Shown here in pieces: positions 42,623-62,690 of a DNA stretch of 64,000 nucleotides. This stretch comes from Tubiluchus corallicola (taxonomy: Eukaryota; Priapulida; Priapulimorpha; Priapulimorphida; Tubiluchidae). A model generated the notes under the pieces. The model saw nothing but the letters and a program-made list of their open reading frames with translations. It ran no database searches and was not told the origin of the DNA. Where the stretch lies: positions 203,194 to 267,193 of the forward strand of contig JAQGDQ010000099.1 of the NCBI GenBank assembly GCA_030141605.1. The letters run 5' to 3'. How positions within the stretch are numbered: the first letter of the stretch is position 1; every line of letters starts with the position of its first letter. Position numbers and translations under genes: made by a program.

Positions 42623-42915
42623 TTGTCCAGATAGAGCCTATGTAATAATAATAAATTGCTTTCTTTACACAAACTTGGTTGCAGGTTGTACAAGTTTACC
42701 TACTTCAGCAATTTCATCATTGTTACAAATTATATCACAATTAGTATCAACCTAGTTAAAGAACAACCACTATTGCAAGATACACTGTGTAATAAGTCAA
42801 CTACTATACACTGGGCATCAGGCAGTACTAAGCCATTCCGGTACTACAAGTTTACATTCACCGTAAATACTTCATTGTAAACAGTCTACATTGCATTTCA
42901 CAGTTTTGCACTTTA
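42623..42915. repeat. Diverged repeat unit, first copy
   Basis: ATTGTTACAAATTATATCACAATTAG-like sequence recurs, diverged, at about 43600 and 43905. Confidence 0.35.
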
Positions 42916-42923
42916 GATCACAA

Positions 42924-43554
42924 TAGGGAAGTTAAACGATACAGATTTTGTGATACGATAAGGATATAATCTGTTTTTCACATGATATGATAGAATACGA
43001 TAAATTATTTCAAACGATAAAAAACGATACTGAACGTTTGGTTAGTTATAGTGCAAAAAGTTTCAGTGTATCCGCAACACCCTGTTTTCTTGCAGGCTGT
43101 TTTCGGATTAATGCATAGACACATGTAATTTATGACAAAGTTCCTCTTCTTTGTTTAATCATAAATTAATATAAATATGTGAGCAGTGACAGATAAATAC
43201 ATTATGAGATCTATTACTACATAATACACTATCTATGTGAGTTGCCCTGCTTGAACGTAACTGGAAAAATGCCTCTAAAAATACTGCAAATGGTTTTTAT
43301 GTATCAGTAAACCGTATGAAGGCCATCACCATTGCAGAAATAAAGAACAAGAAAATTATTCAAATAACCTTATAAATAACTCTTTTTTTCAATTTTTTTG
43401 CATAATTCTAGTGCATAAATGAAAAAGCGAAGTGAAAAGATTTTATAAAGGTGAGTGATACGCACTAAATTCGATATGATAATGATATTCCTAGAATAAT
43501 ATCAATACGATAACTGATAATTATCTATACATACCATTATCGTTAACATCCCTA
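42924..43554. mobile_element. hAT-like non-autonomous element 1 (631 bp)
   Basis: Ends TAGGGAAGTTAAACGATA (left) and, in inverse, TAGGGATGTTAACGATAATG (right) form the terminal repeats. Flanking octamers GATCACAA (42916-42923) and CATCACAA (43555-43562) match at 7 of 8, the 8-bp target duplication typical of hAT. Subterminal regions repeat ATACGATA motifs. No transposase reading frame. Confidence 0.75.
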
Positions 43555-43599
43555 CATCACAACAACTAATTTACAACAGAGTCAAAAATTATATCACAA

Positions 43600-44036
43600 T
43601 TGTTATATATCTTAATCAAAGAATGTTTTGTGCTATAAAGAGTGTTACAAGGAAACTGCTAGACGTTACTAAACTTGTTAAATTATAACTCCTTTAAAGC
43701 CCTTCTATGATTCCTTGTATTCGGTACAAATTTATTACGTAACCAGAATAATATTTTCGCTTGCAAGAAAACTGCAAGCATAAGGTTTTAGGAACTGGTG
43801 CTGACATGCCACTGACAGAGCAATGTAAACTGTTTGCTTGACTACTGTTGCATATAATTTGCTTGGAAAACAGATTTCTTTTATATTCGAATTCTGTGTA
43901 CAAATACAATTATTACATATCTTAATCAGAAGGTATATGTACTATAGAACGCTATGTACTATAAAGACAACGAAACTACTGGACATCACTAAACTTGTTG
44001 AATTACAATTCCTTTAATCCCTTCTACAGTACCTTA
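43600..44036. repeat. Diverged direct duplication (about 115-125 bp)
   Basis: 43604-43718 and 43911-44036 share ATATCTTAATCA, CTATAAAGA, ACTAAACTTGTT and CCCTTCTA in order, with many differences. Confidence 0.6.
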
Positions 44037-44559
44037 CAGTGGCAGCTCATAGCTAAAATTACTGGGGGTGCTTCTACAGAACATTTTAGCCATTGTTTTA
44101 ATACTGTGTAAAAAAGAAACAAACATATGTAATTTTAATGTTGTAATTTGTAATTGTAATTTTAAACCAACAAACATATACGAAAATTTATACATAAAAT
44201 CCTAAAATTGTCACAGTTCAAGAATATGCCGGTACACGGCTTTTAAGCATGTGACAATCAACAACGCACACTGAGTGAGCGTCAGTACTCTTTCTACCTA
44301 AAGTGCAGCATCTTATCTCAGACATGTGCGCATGGCTACATGCACAGTTGCACACAGCAGCCAAACACCACATTGCTTGAGCTGTGACAGCACTGTGATG
44401 GGCTGTGAAGCAAACAGTACCATCCTCACGTGCGCTGGACAGTACAAGTATAAAGAAAGAACTAAAGAAAAAAGACTTATTATGTTGAATATTATTGATA
44501 ATAGTGAGTGAAAATAGGGGATGCTGCAGTTCCACAGAACTATACACGAGCCACCACTG
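44037..44559. mobile_element. hAT-like non-autonomous element 2 (523 bp)
   Basis: Left end CAGTGGCAGCTCATAGCTA; right end in inverse CAGTGGTGGCTCGTGTATAG. Flanking octamers GTACCTTA (44029-44036) and GTTCTTTA (44560-44567) match at 6 of 8. A long minus-strand open frame (44218-44613) lies mostly inside and resembles no protein I know. Confidence 0.7.
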
Positions 44560-44567
44560 GTTCTTTA

Positions 44568-45008
44568 TATGTCCACAAATGATGAGACACGCAAACGACA
44601 AAGAGTACATCACTGATTACGACAATCAACACCTACTACCAATTGTATATAAAAAAACAGATCATATATTTTTACAACGATCTCATAGGTTACGTAATTA
44701 CAATTATCATTATGGCAATAAGTACTAATAACGATATCAAACTTTTCCAAACAAACGCAACCAGCCACCCACTTAGACAGTGAAATGCAATCAAATGTTC
44801 AAAACATTTACATCAAATAAAAAAACAACGACAAAATCAAACAATTTCACCAAACCGAGCAGCTTATCACAGTGCAACAGCTATTCACTCGCATTCTCAT
44901 AACTTCTTATAAATTTATGTACAGACTAATATTTATAAATACACAGTTAAGTTTCAGGAATGTTTTACACAAAATGGATGTTACCTGCCCCACCCATAAG
45001 TCTAGATG
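44568..45008. other. Intergenic, nothing recognised
   Basis: AT-rich spacer between two hAT-like elements. Confidence 0.3.
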
Positions 45009-45016
45009 ATCACAGG

Positions 45017-45582
45017 CAGATATGCGCGGATAGCGGATTTGCTAACACGCGGTTGAGGAATCTGCACTAATTTTGTGGTTTTGCAGATTGTGGATAGCGA
45101 ATTGTGAGCAGATATGCGGATTGTGGATTTTTAATGCTAAAATCCCGCGGAATTTACATGAAATTACAACATGCAAATGCCACACATATAAGGCAAAATT
45201 TTCATTGTTTGCACAAAAAGTTTATCCAGTTTCAGTCATTTTGTCATTTTTTGTTTTGTCACGAAAATTATGGTTTGTAGTGTGGTGTGATGTGGTATGA
45301 TATGTTGGGGTGATGTACGTACATTGTGCGGTGTGAATTGTTTTTGAGGGTTTACAAGCAAAATTCCTTTGCGGGGTCTGGCTAGTGATTTAATATTGAT
45401 TAGTGATTACTCGTAGCTCAAAGCAAAACGTTTTTAACAATAGGGCACACATAGCAAGTCCAGTTTTTGCTTACACTTTCGCAGACATTGCGGATGTTCA
45501 AATTTCACATAAATCCATGGATTTAGCAGATGCGGATTTTGAGGCTGCATATCAATGAAAAAGTGAGAACCGCGCATCTCTG
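45017..45582. mobile_element. hAT-like non-autonomous element 3 (566 bp)
   Basis: Perfect 8-bp target duplication ATCACAGG at 45009-45016 and 45583-45590. Terminal repeats CAGATATGCGCGG (left) and, in inverse, CAGAGATGCGCGG (right) differ at one base. Many subterminal GCGGAT and GCAGAT motifs occur near both ends, as in hAT transposase binding regions. No coding capacity. Confidence 0.88.
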
Positions 45583-45590
45583 ATCACAGG

Positions 45591-46056
45591 TGGTCGCACA
45601 AATGTCGAGATGCAATAAATATTCTACATATTAACTAATTCAAAAAACTTTTCTTTTTTTATAAATATGCTTGAGCATCTTGATTTTATAAACTATGAGT
45701 CTCTTGCATAAAATCACGAGCAGAGAGGAAGGTTTTTCACAAGTTCGTTTCGTGTGTTGGACAGAGGCCAAATCACTTGTTTTTATCAAACAATTTCTCC
45801 ATCAGTTATTTTTATAGAAAAACACCTTGCCATCTGAGATAGAAACACTGTCATTTTCTGAATTTAGTTCTGTCTTGCAATGTCACAAAAACAATTGCTT
45901 CTTTCGCTAAAACACTCATACCAATTTTGATGTTTCTAATTATTTCTTCATAATTTTCAAAAAACTGCCAAGTGGAACAATTTTGCTTTGAGAAAAGGGC
46001 TCTGTAGTGGCTAGTTCAGAAGAAAACTGTGATTCCATTAGCTCCTTCCTCATTAC
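45591..46056 (-). other. PANK: PANK 3' flank / probable 3' UTR
   Basis: Immediately follows the PANK stop on the minus strand. I found no canonical AATAAA on the minus strand in this stretch (ATTAAA occurs at about 45389-45394, inside the hAT-like element). Confidence 0.35.
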
Positions 46057-54749
<8,693 letters not shown>

Positions 54750-57600
54750 TGTGCTGGTCTCTTATTTGATATAAACCACAAAAAAAGCAAGCAAGTGGTT
54801 ACAATTTTCGCCTTTTTTCTTATGGTTCTCTCTGTGACATTGTCGTTTTACTTATTCCGCATTGTTCCTTTAAACGCCCTTTTTGTTTTTTTCCACTTTT
54901 GCAGTTTTAGATATGTTGTCTCTGGTATTTTGTTTGTAAAACACAAGATCCAAATGCGTAAACAATAAATTGAAACACAATATTATTAACTGTCCCAGTT
55001 TCTTGACACCGATTTTACCCCAAACTGTATCTAATAATAATAAGTTTGGAGAAAGGACGCGACACTGATTTTACTCCAAACTGTATCTAATAATAATAAG
55101 TTTAGAGAAAGGACGCGTTCACCTTGACCAAAATATGCAAGAAAATCGATACTATACTGCTGTTTAAATACACTGCCAATGTACACGACAAGTGTGCACG
55201 CTGGTACTTCGTGACTGGTATAACATCGTGTACTTGTACTCACACATTAAACAAAACAGCTATCAATGAGTAAACAAGTCTACTTGCTTTACTGGAATAA
55301 GAAAGAACCTGATTTGTAGTGATTAACCCAGACAGTGGAGCAGTACGCTTGACCTCATTGCAGTAAGACAGTGTAGATAAAGGGTTAACGTGGTACAGAC
55401 ATTGACAATACCAGTTCATAACAATAATATCAATAATAAAGTACAAGCTCAAACAATAAAAATCGTGTACTAGGTCACAATAACCTAGCTGAACATTAAA
55501 ATATAAAATGTACATTTTTTAAACAGCGTGCAAACCCAAAACTTATAAGTACTGAAAAACAGAACTTTTGCAATTTCACTGTCAAATAAGTCTTCTTAAA
55601 TAACGCTGGCAGACACTATGAAAAAAAGAAACCAATTTTCTTAGTATTTAGAACCATAACTGTAAAAAAAGCCAGCAGGTAGCAGCACGTTCCCATCTTA
55701 TCGAATGTGACTGACACACCTACACGGTGAAAAATCTGAATGGGGCCTTCTGGAAATAAAATTGTTAGTGAAAAGAGCACCTGTTATAATAACAAATGTT
55801 TACTGAAACATGCTTTGTACACCTTAAAAAACATTTAAAGCAACTTTAAACCAATAGCCATAATGATGAGGTGCAGCAAAATAGGAATATTGGCAATTGG
55901 CACAATTATTTATGTTTTTGCACAAAGCCCCACACATTTTTAAAATAGCACCATTTGCATAAAGATTCTTCCAAGAAGTTGACTATTAAATTGACAAAAA
56001 AGGACTGAAAGGCCCCACTCCTGTTTTCCTAAGGAATAATACACATACCCTGTCACACACTCACACACAATGCTTGCTTACAAATAAAAATCATGAATAA
56101 CGTTATGCAGAAATTAGGAAAAATTTTGATAATAACATTTACACAAGTTTTCTCTAAAACATTTTTATACAGAACAGCTAAAAAGTTAAGAAGTAGAACA
56201 GAAAAAAGTGAAAGTAAAGAACTGGATTTGAGCTACCACTCCAATGCCACTAGAGTAGTTGCAGCTACTGCAAATTAAAGTTGGATTGAATTAAATTGTT
56301 TGGTCGGAAAATGGTTGCCAATAATTTGTTCGCATTGCTAGTTTTGGTTATTGTTTTATTATCGATTTAATTATCGCGAGCACACTAGTTTATTAGAGCT
56401 ATACAATATTTTCCTGGAATACAAAAGAGTCGTTGCTTATTTAGGTAAAGCTTACTGTATTAACTCCACTTAACTCCATTTTACTTAAAGTGTGCTTTAC
56501 TCCATTTAACACATTACAAGTTAATTTCTTCTGCTACACTTATAGCCTGCAACGCATTGTAAATTGGTAATTCTATAACTTGTATTTTGTAGTGCTGTGC
56601 TAAATGGATGAATAAATGAATCAAATATCTAACGATGTGCACTTACGTGGTCTGTTGCATCTTCTTCCCGAACACTGTCTTTTCACGCAAGGTACACCAG
56701 AATTCATTGCCATGACAACCAAACAGCGAAGCAAGTGCAGGACTTCTAAGAATGATGTAGTAACAAAACATTCACTATATTTCACTGCAATAGAGTTCTG
56801 CTGTCATTCTTCAGCAAGTCACTGAAATGAAAGATAGGTATAAATAACAGAACATTTTTACATGTTTTACAACTATACGCAAAGATTGCTAAACGAGCCA
56901 CCTAAGCTAATTGCTACTTTTTAATTTTTTATGAGAAATGACTATGAGTATCCAAATGATGCATAAAGTTTCACAATCTCTTGCTAGTTACTGTTCTATA
57001 ACTCGGCTGTATTATGACTTCTGTTCAGTGTATACGGCACAGTCCACAATCGTAATTAGCTATTATTATGCCATTTAATATCACAAGTTTATTTATCATC
57101 CTTACAACCAAAAGACTATACAGCACAGCATAAAATTACGAAATTTTTAAAAGAATAAGTCAAGGCAGAACATACAAAGACAAGCACTATCACACTCTTA
57201 CAAGATACACGAACAAAAGAAATCAAAATGAGTCTAAACTTGCATTTAAACTTGAATACTGGCTGTAACTGAATTGAATTATGTATGAAATAAATGTGCA
57301 TCCAGCATACAGGTGCTATATAAGTGATTTACAATGCATAGAGTAGGGCAAACCCATACCATTTCAGTTCAGCTATGCACTTCAACTTGAATAGATAACC
57401 AGAATCATTATTACTCATTAAAATACCAGTTCGTAGTTATTATAATGTTATTAAAAAAATCAATAAAATGGATGAAAGTCTTGTTATTACACGATAATGT
57501 TCGAAAAAATATTTTACCAGTTATTTCCTGTATTGTTCTCAATACTTATGTTTTACGTTATATACTGGGAGGATATTATAATATCACAGTTTGTGGGCAA
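54750..57600. other. Upstream of PANK, non-coding
   Basis: Expected PANK 5' UTR and promoter (minus strand). A 56-bp unit starting GACACCGATTTTAC is tandemly duplicated at 55005-55060 and 55061-55116. No further gene recognised. Confidence 0.35.
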
Positions 57601-59580
57601 CATATTGAGAAGACGTATTATCTAATAATAATGCTGAATCTGCATATCACATATTTTACGACAAATTTGTAAACATAAATAACACCGATATCAAAACCGT
57701 AACTGGTAGAGCTAAAGTAACTATCAAAAAACCATGGGTCACCACAGCTTTAATAACTAGCATTAAAGATAAAAATAGAACGTATTATCAGGATTTAACC
57801 AATAAAGTTATAAAGCAAGAGTATACATCATAAAAAAATCAACTTATTAAATTACTGAAAATGTCAAAAGCAGATTATTATCAAAGCAATCTATCAATGT
57901 ATTAATCAGACATGAGAAAAACCTGGACTGTTTTAAAATAACTGAAGAATAAGATAAAGGAACAAGCCCCAATTACTCTTAAACTAAATAACCGTTTCAT
58001 TTATGAAAATAAATATTTTACTGTAGTAACATTGAACACTGATAAAATAAATACCAGTCCAGATGTCTACTTACAAGGAACCTACACCAATTCCTTCTTC
58101 TTTTATCCAATGACTAAAGAGGATTTTATTAAAATAAATCCTTAAGTTCAAATAAAAGTGCTGGTTTAGACAATACATCACTCAGGATCAGGATTGATGT
58201 TATTGGACATATTGCTACACCCTTAGCTCATATAATCAATACTTCACTTTAAACTGGAGCAGTTCCTACAACTCAAACACGCTATAGTAATCCCATTTTT
58301 TAAAGCCAACATACCACTTTCAGTAAGTAATTACAAAATTTTTTCCCAAAACCTTAGAAAAATTTGTTCATCAACAACTAACTTCATAATTAATAAAGCA
58401 TGACATTTTAAATAAATCTCAATTTGGATTTCATAAAGCCTTTCTCTACAGAACTGGCACTAATAACGATGGTAAATAACACTATTGGAAGTTTCTAAAA
58501 TAACACCTTTTCTGTTTGCATGTTTTGTGATTTAGCCAAGGCATTTGATACAGTGCATGATGGCATTATAATACGCAAACTCGAATTTATGGAATTAGAG
58601 ACCTGACAAAAGTGTGGTTTCTAAACTACCTAACTATGAGGACTCAAGTAGTAATATACAATGTCTGAAGTTGCATATTTAAAGTATTGAGTTCCACAAG
58701 GGTCATTCTAGGTCCAATACTATTCTTAGTGTAAATCAATGATATCAAGTATTCATTTTCCAAAGGAAAAGCATTGCAATTTGCAGATGATATCAGCATT
58801 TTATTTACTTTCACAAACACAGAAAATATCAATACATTAATAAATAATGAAATACATAAAATTGTTATCTGGTTTAAAGCAAAAAGCTATCATTAAATGC
58901 TGATAAAATTAAATATATAGTTTTTAAATCCGTTGGGAAAAAATTGACGCAACATATAATCCTTGATTACCAAGCTATTCAAGAAATAACATAAATTAAA
59001 TTGCTAGGCATGATTTTACATGAAAGTCTAAATTGGCAACCACCACAAACAAGATAAAATTAAAAATAGCAAAAAATATTGGTATTATGTTCCGTATTAG
59101 AAAAAGTATAACCAATAAAAATTTAATAATGCTGTACAATACATTAATAACTAATACTTCCATCCTACACTACTGTAATATCCTCTGGGGTTCAACTTAC
59201 TCAACAAAACTGCAATTGCTTAAAACTCTGCAACGAAAAAATTCTTACGTCTGATTAATTATCCGTCTAAACAAGATGATATTCCCTTAGCTTGTTATCG
59301 TATGATCTATTATCATAAATCATTATCATAATAACCTATACCCTTCCTTCTATGCAAATCCAATAAGACAGGTTCAGTCAAATTATAATACAAGATACAA
59401 TGAATATTATTTACCTTTCTGCAGCACAAATGCTGCAAAGCATTTTATCAGTTATCTGACAAAATCAGTTATCACTTTATCAGACCAAACCTGTCAAACG
59501 AAGTTCATCAATCTCACAAGATGATAACCACAACTGGCAAATTCAAAGTGCAAATAAAGGAAAAAAATGTATAATTCTTA
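57600..59580 (+). pseudogene. 5'-truncated non-LTR retrotransposon (RT relic)
   Basis: Plus-strand fragments in several frames: AYHIFYDKFVNINNTDIK, KPWVTTALITSIKDKNRTYY (57720-57790), FCDLAKAFDTVHDG (58528-), ILGPILF, and ALQFADDISILFT (58770-58810; FADD catalytic motif), then KIAKNIGIMFRIRKSITNKN and LHYCNILWGSTYSTKLQLLK (59050-59220). Multiple stops and frameshifts; the endonuclease is missing. The order of motifs is that of a LINE RT; the clade (perhaps Jockey-like) is uncertain. Confidence 0.8.
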
Positions 59581-60020
59581 TTCTGATTAACTACCTCTTG
59601 AGGCCGCTTCCCTTCTTCTGCAGTGGTCACATATAGTACAGACTAGGTTAATTTTCTAAAGGAAATGTTTTCAAAGCATCATTGTTATGCTAATATTACC
59701 ATCCTTTTACCACCTCATTCACTTTTCATTGTATTAATCCCTACATTCTCGCTTCTCCCCACTCATAATTCCACTTCAGGGTAGACTTACAAGATTATGC
59801 TTTGGACAACACTGCATCACAAGATGTTATATGTATCTATACTAGTTGTATCTTGTATTTAGTAATGTATCTTGCTTGTGATGGGAATAAAACTACTGTA
59901 CTATAATAAATTACATACCACCTATGTTAACGTCATTGTGTACCTTCACTTTTTATGTAGTTTTACCTGTAATTCGTAATGTATCTCTTTGTTCTTTTAT
60001 GGGCATAACAAAATAAGTTA
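59581..60020 (+). mobile_element. LINE 3' UTR-like tails (two similar ends)
   Basis: AATGTATCTTGCTTGTGATGGGAATAAAA (59860-59892) and AATGTATCTCTTTGTTCTTTTATGGGCATAA (59978-60010) look like two related 3' ends following the RT relic. Confidence 0.4.
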
Positions 60021-60480
60021 CAGCATATAAGCACAAATTTTAGATCACTTTGCCTAATTCTTCTGTGGTTCCCAAACTGACACTCCCAGTCATGTCAACA
60101 ATTATTTTAGTGGCGGACAAAAAAGTCAAACAAAATTTTATTAAATTACGGCGTACTTCATCAATATGTGGCTGAAGCATGACCGTCTAAAGTACTATAC
60201 AGGAAGGATTCATACTAAACAGTTGATTACTGCCCACAATCAAGACTCTCAACGGGCTAGTCTTCTTCATGGACGAAAACAAAAACTGGCAAATGGTCTT
60301 GGAATGATCATTATGAGCCTATTTAATAACTGAATTTCAATTATTTAGCATTTAAACTACTCTACACAAACAAAGCAAAGCAAATTAAGAAAGATAATTA
60401 ATTAGCATTCTGACAAAGACAGTGATAAGAATTCAAGTTTAAATGATAAATCTCTAAATGCTCCTTGGGCTTATTTAATA
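60021..60480. other. Spacer between LINE relics
   Basis: Nothing recognised. Confidence 0.3.
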
Positions 60481-62690
60481 TTGAATTTCAATTTCAAATG
60501 CTATAGGCTCCCAAATGGCTCCCTTGATAATAGTAGGCATATTTATAATAGCATTAGGGATGCAGCCTCATCTTCCTCTTTTTGTGTTATTCTTGGAGAT
60601 TTTAATCTTCCAAATGTAGGTTGGATTAACAATATAGGCTGTAGTGAAATGGATGAATTGTTTCTAAATACTTCGGAGGGCAATCTTCTTGAATAATGCG
60701 TTATTTCACCAACATGGAATAATAACATTTTAGATTTAGTAATAACAAATAATTGTCATAGTATAAATAATCTTGTGGTTCCTGAATGTTTTTCTACAAG
60801 TGATCATAATTGCATACATTTTGAACTGTTACACAATTACATAAATAGAAACTAATGTTCCCGTATTGTGAAATTGTATAGTAAGATGAATTCTGTAGGT
60901 GTTAATCAAGCTTTTTTTCTTGGTTGCCTGGGAAACAGTGTTTAATAGTAGTGATATTGATATGTGCTGGAATTCATTTCTTTGTATATATAACAATGTT
61001 GTAAATAGATATGTACTTACATTGTGTATTGGTGCTGGGTCAAAGGTTAAACCTGTCTGGCAAATGTACACCAATTGTAGGCCAAGCGGCTAGACAGAAC
61101 GCTACAGCATGGAAAAGATTTACTCATTTTCACTCACATGCACATAAGATGTTGTTTAAAACTTCAAAACATCTCAAAAACGTTAACAGAGTCTAGGAAA
61201 GTTTATGAGAAGAACTTTGTACGGAGTGCAAGAAATAATCCAAAGGAGTTCTTCAGTTACATGAAACAATTTACTAAGCCAAAGAATTTCAAAGATACAT
61301 TGTTAGGACCAGATAATAAATTTTACTTAATGACTCTGATAAGGCTAATGCGTTGAATGACTTTTTTGCTTCAGTATTTGTTAAAGAGTCTTCAGATTTA
61401 ATTCCTCAGTGTGTCGGTCCTTCTCCTAGTAGCGTAATCAATGGCGTCAACTTTTCAATACAGACAGTATATGATCAGCTACTAAAAATTGATGAGACAA
61501 AAGCAAAAGGTCCTGATGAAGTTCATCCCACCATTTTGAAGAACTGTGCAGAAACACTGGCAAAACCATTTTTCCTATTGTTCAGGAAGTCTATAGATTG
61601 TGCTTGTCTGCCTCAGGACTGGCGTGATGCTAAAGTACTCACTAATCATCGCCTCGTATCATTAACTAGCACTGCTGTTAAGACATTAGAATGTTTAATT
61701 CAACAGCCACTTATGGACTTCTGCATGGAAGAAAATCTTATTAACTCTAGAAACCATGGTTTTCAGAAAAGAAAGTCATGCAGTACCAACCTCGTGGAAG
61801 TTCTTAATGACTGGACATCAGTATGTGATAATTTGGTGAAGGGCGTGGATGTGATTTATCTGGACTTCAGCAAAGCATTTGACACTGTTGCACACAAGCG
61901 ACTATTAGCTAAATTGTATTACTCAGGCATCAGAGGCAAATTGCTCAAGTGGTTTGAAGCATTTTTGTCAAATCGTAGACAACGAGTAGTAATCAACTGA
62001 ACATCTTCTAGGTTTCTAGCAGCGTTCCACAAGAATCTATACCGGGTCCCGTTTTATTCCTACTCTTTGCCAATGATTTGCCAGATTCAGTTGCTTCAGA
62101 AATTAATATGTTTGCTGATGACACAAATGTCTATTATCGAGTTCTGACAATAGAAAATTCGGTACATTTACAAGAAGATTTATTTCATCTGGAAGCCTGG
62201 ACAGATAAATGGTTATTACAGTTTAATGCATAAGTGTGTAGTGTTGCAGCTTAAAGCTCAAGTTTCATCACATTATTATTTGGCTGGCAGTGAGTTAACA
62301 CACGTTTCAGAACATAAAGACCTAGGTGTAATTATACCTAATGATCTGAAGCCTGCTGTACATATCATCAACATTTGCAAGAAGGCAAATCAGATGATTG
62401 GATTGATTAAAAGATGTTCTGTTAACCGGGATTCTAAGCAGGTGTTAACTCTCTAAAAAGCTTATGTGCGACCATTATTAATGCAGTATGGTCACCATCG
62501 TTACAATTCAACATCAAGAGATTGCAGAAAGTTCAAGATGGGTGTCTGTGATTACGTTATGCAGCTGATTTGCGTCTTGAGATTTGTTCACTCCAACAGA
62601 GAAGAGAAACAGCTGATCTGTATGAAGTATTCAAGGACATAAATGGAGACAACCGCGTTAGCTGTGATACACTATTTAAGGCTACAATTC
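60481..62690 (+). pseudogene. CR1-like LINE with endonuclease and RT, broken
   Basis: Endonuclease part: VILGDFNLPNVGW (60587-; GDFN motif) and STSDHNCIHFEL (SDH motif, near 60799). RT part: a continuous 215-codon frame (61353-62000) with KAKGPDEVHPTILK, RLVSLTSTAVKTLE, GFQKRKSCSTNLVE and VIYLDFSKAFDTVAHKRLL; after a stop, PGPVLFLLFANDLPD and MFADDTNVYY (FADD). The C-terminal RRETADLYEVFKDING fits the CR1/L2 group. Stops at 60694-60696, 61998-62000 and elsewhere mean it is inactive. Confidence 0.85.

Noticed and set aside
44218-44613. 131-codon minus-strand frame as a hAT transposase piece
   Set aside because: It crosses the right end of the hAT-like element and contains no recognisable transposase motif.
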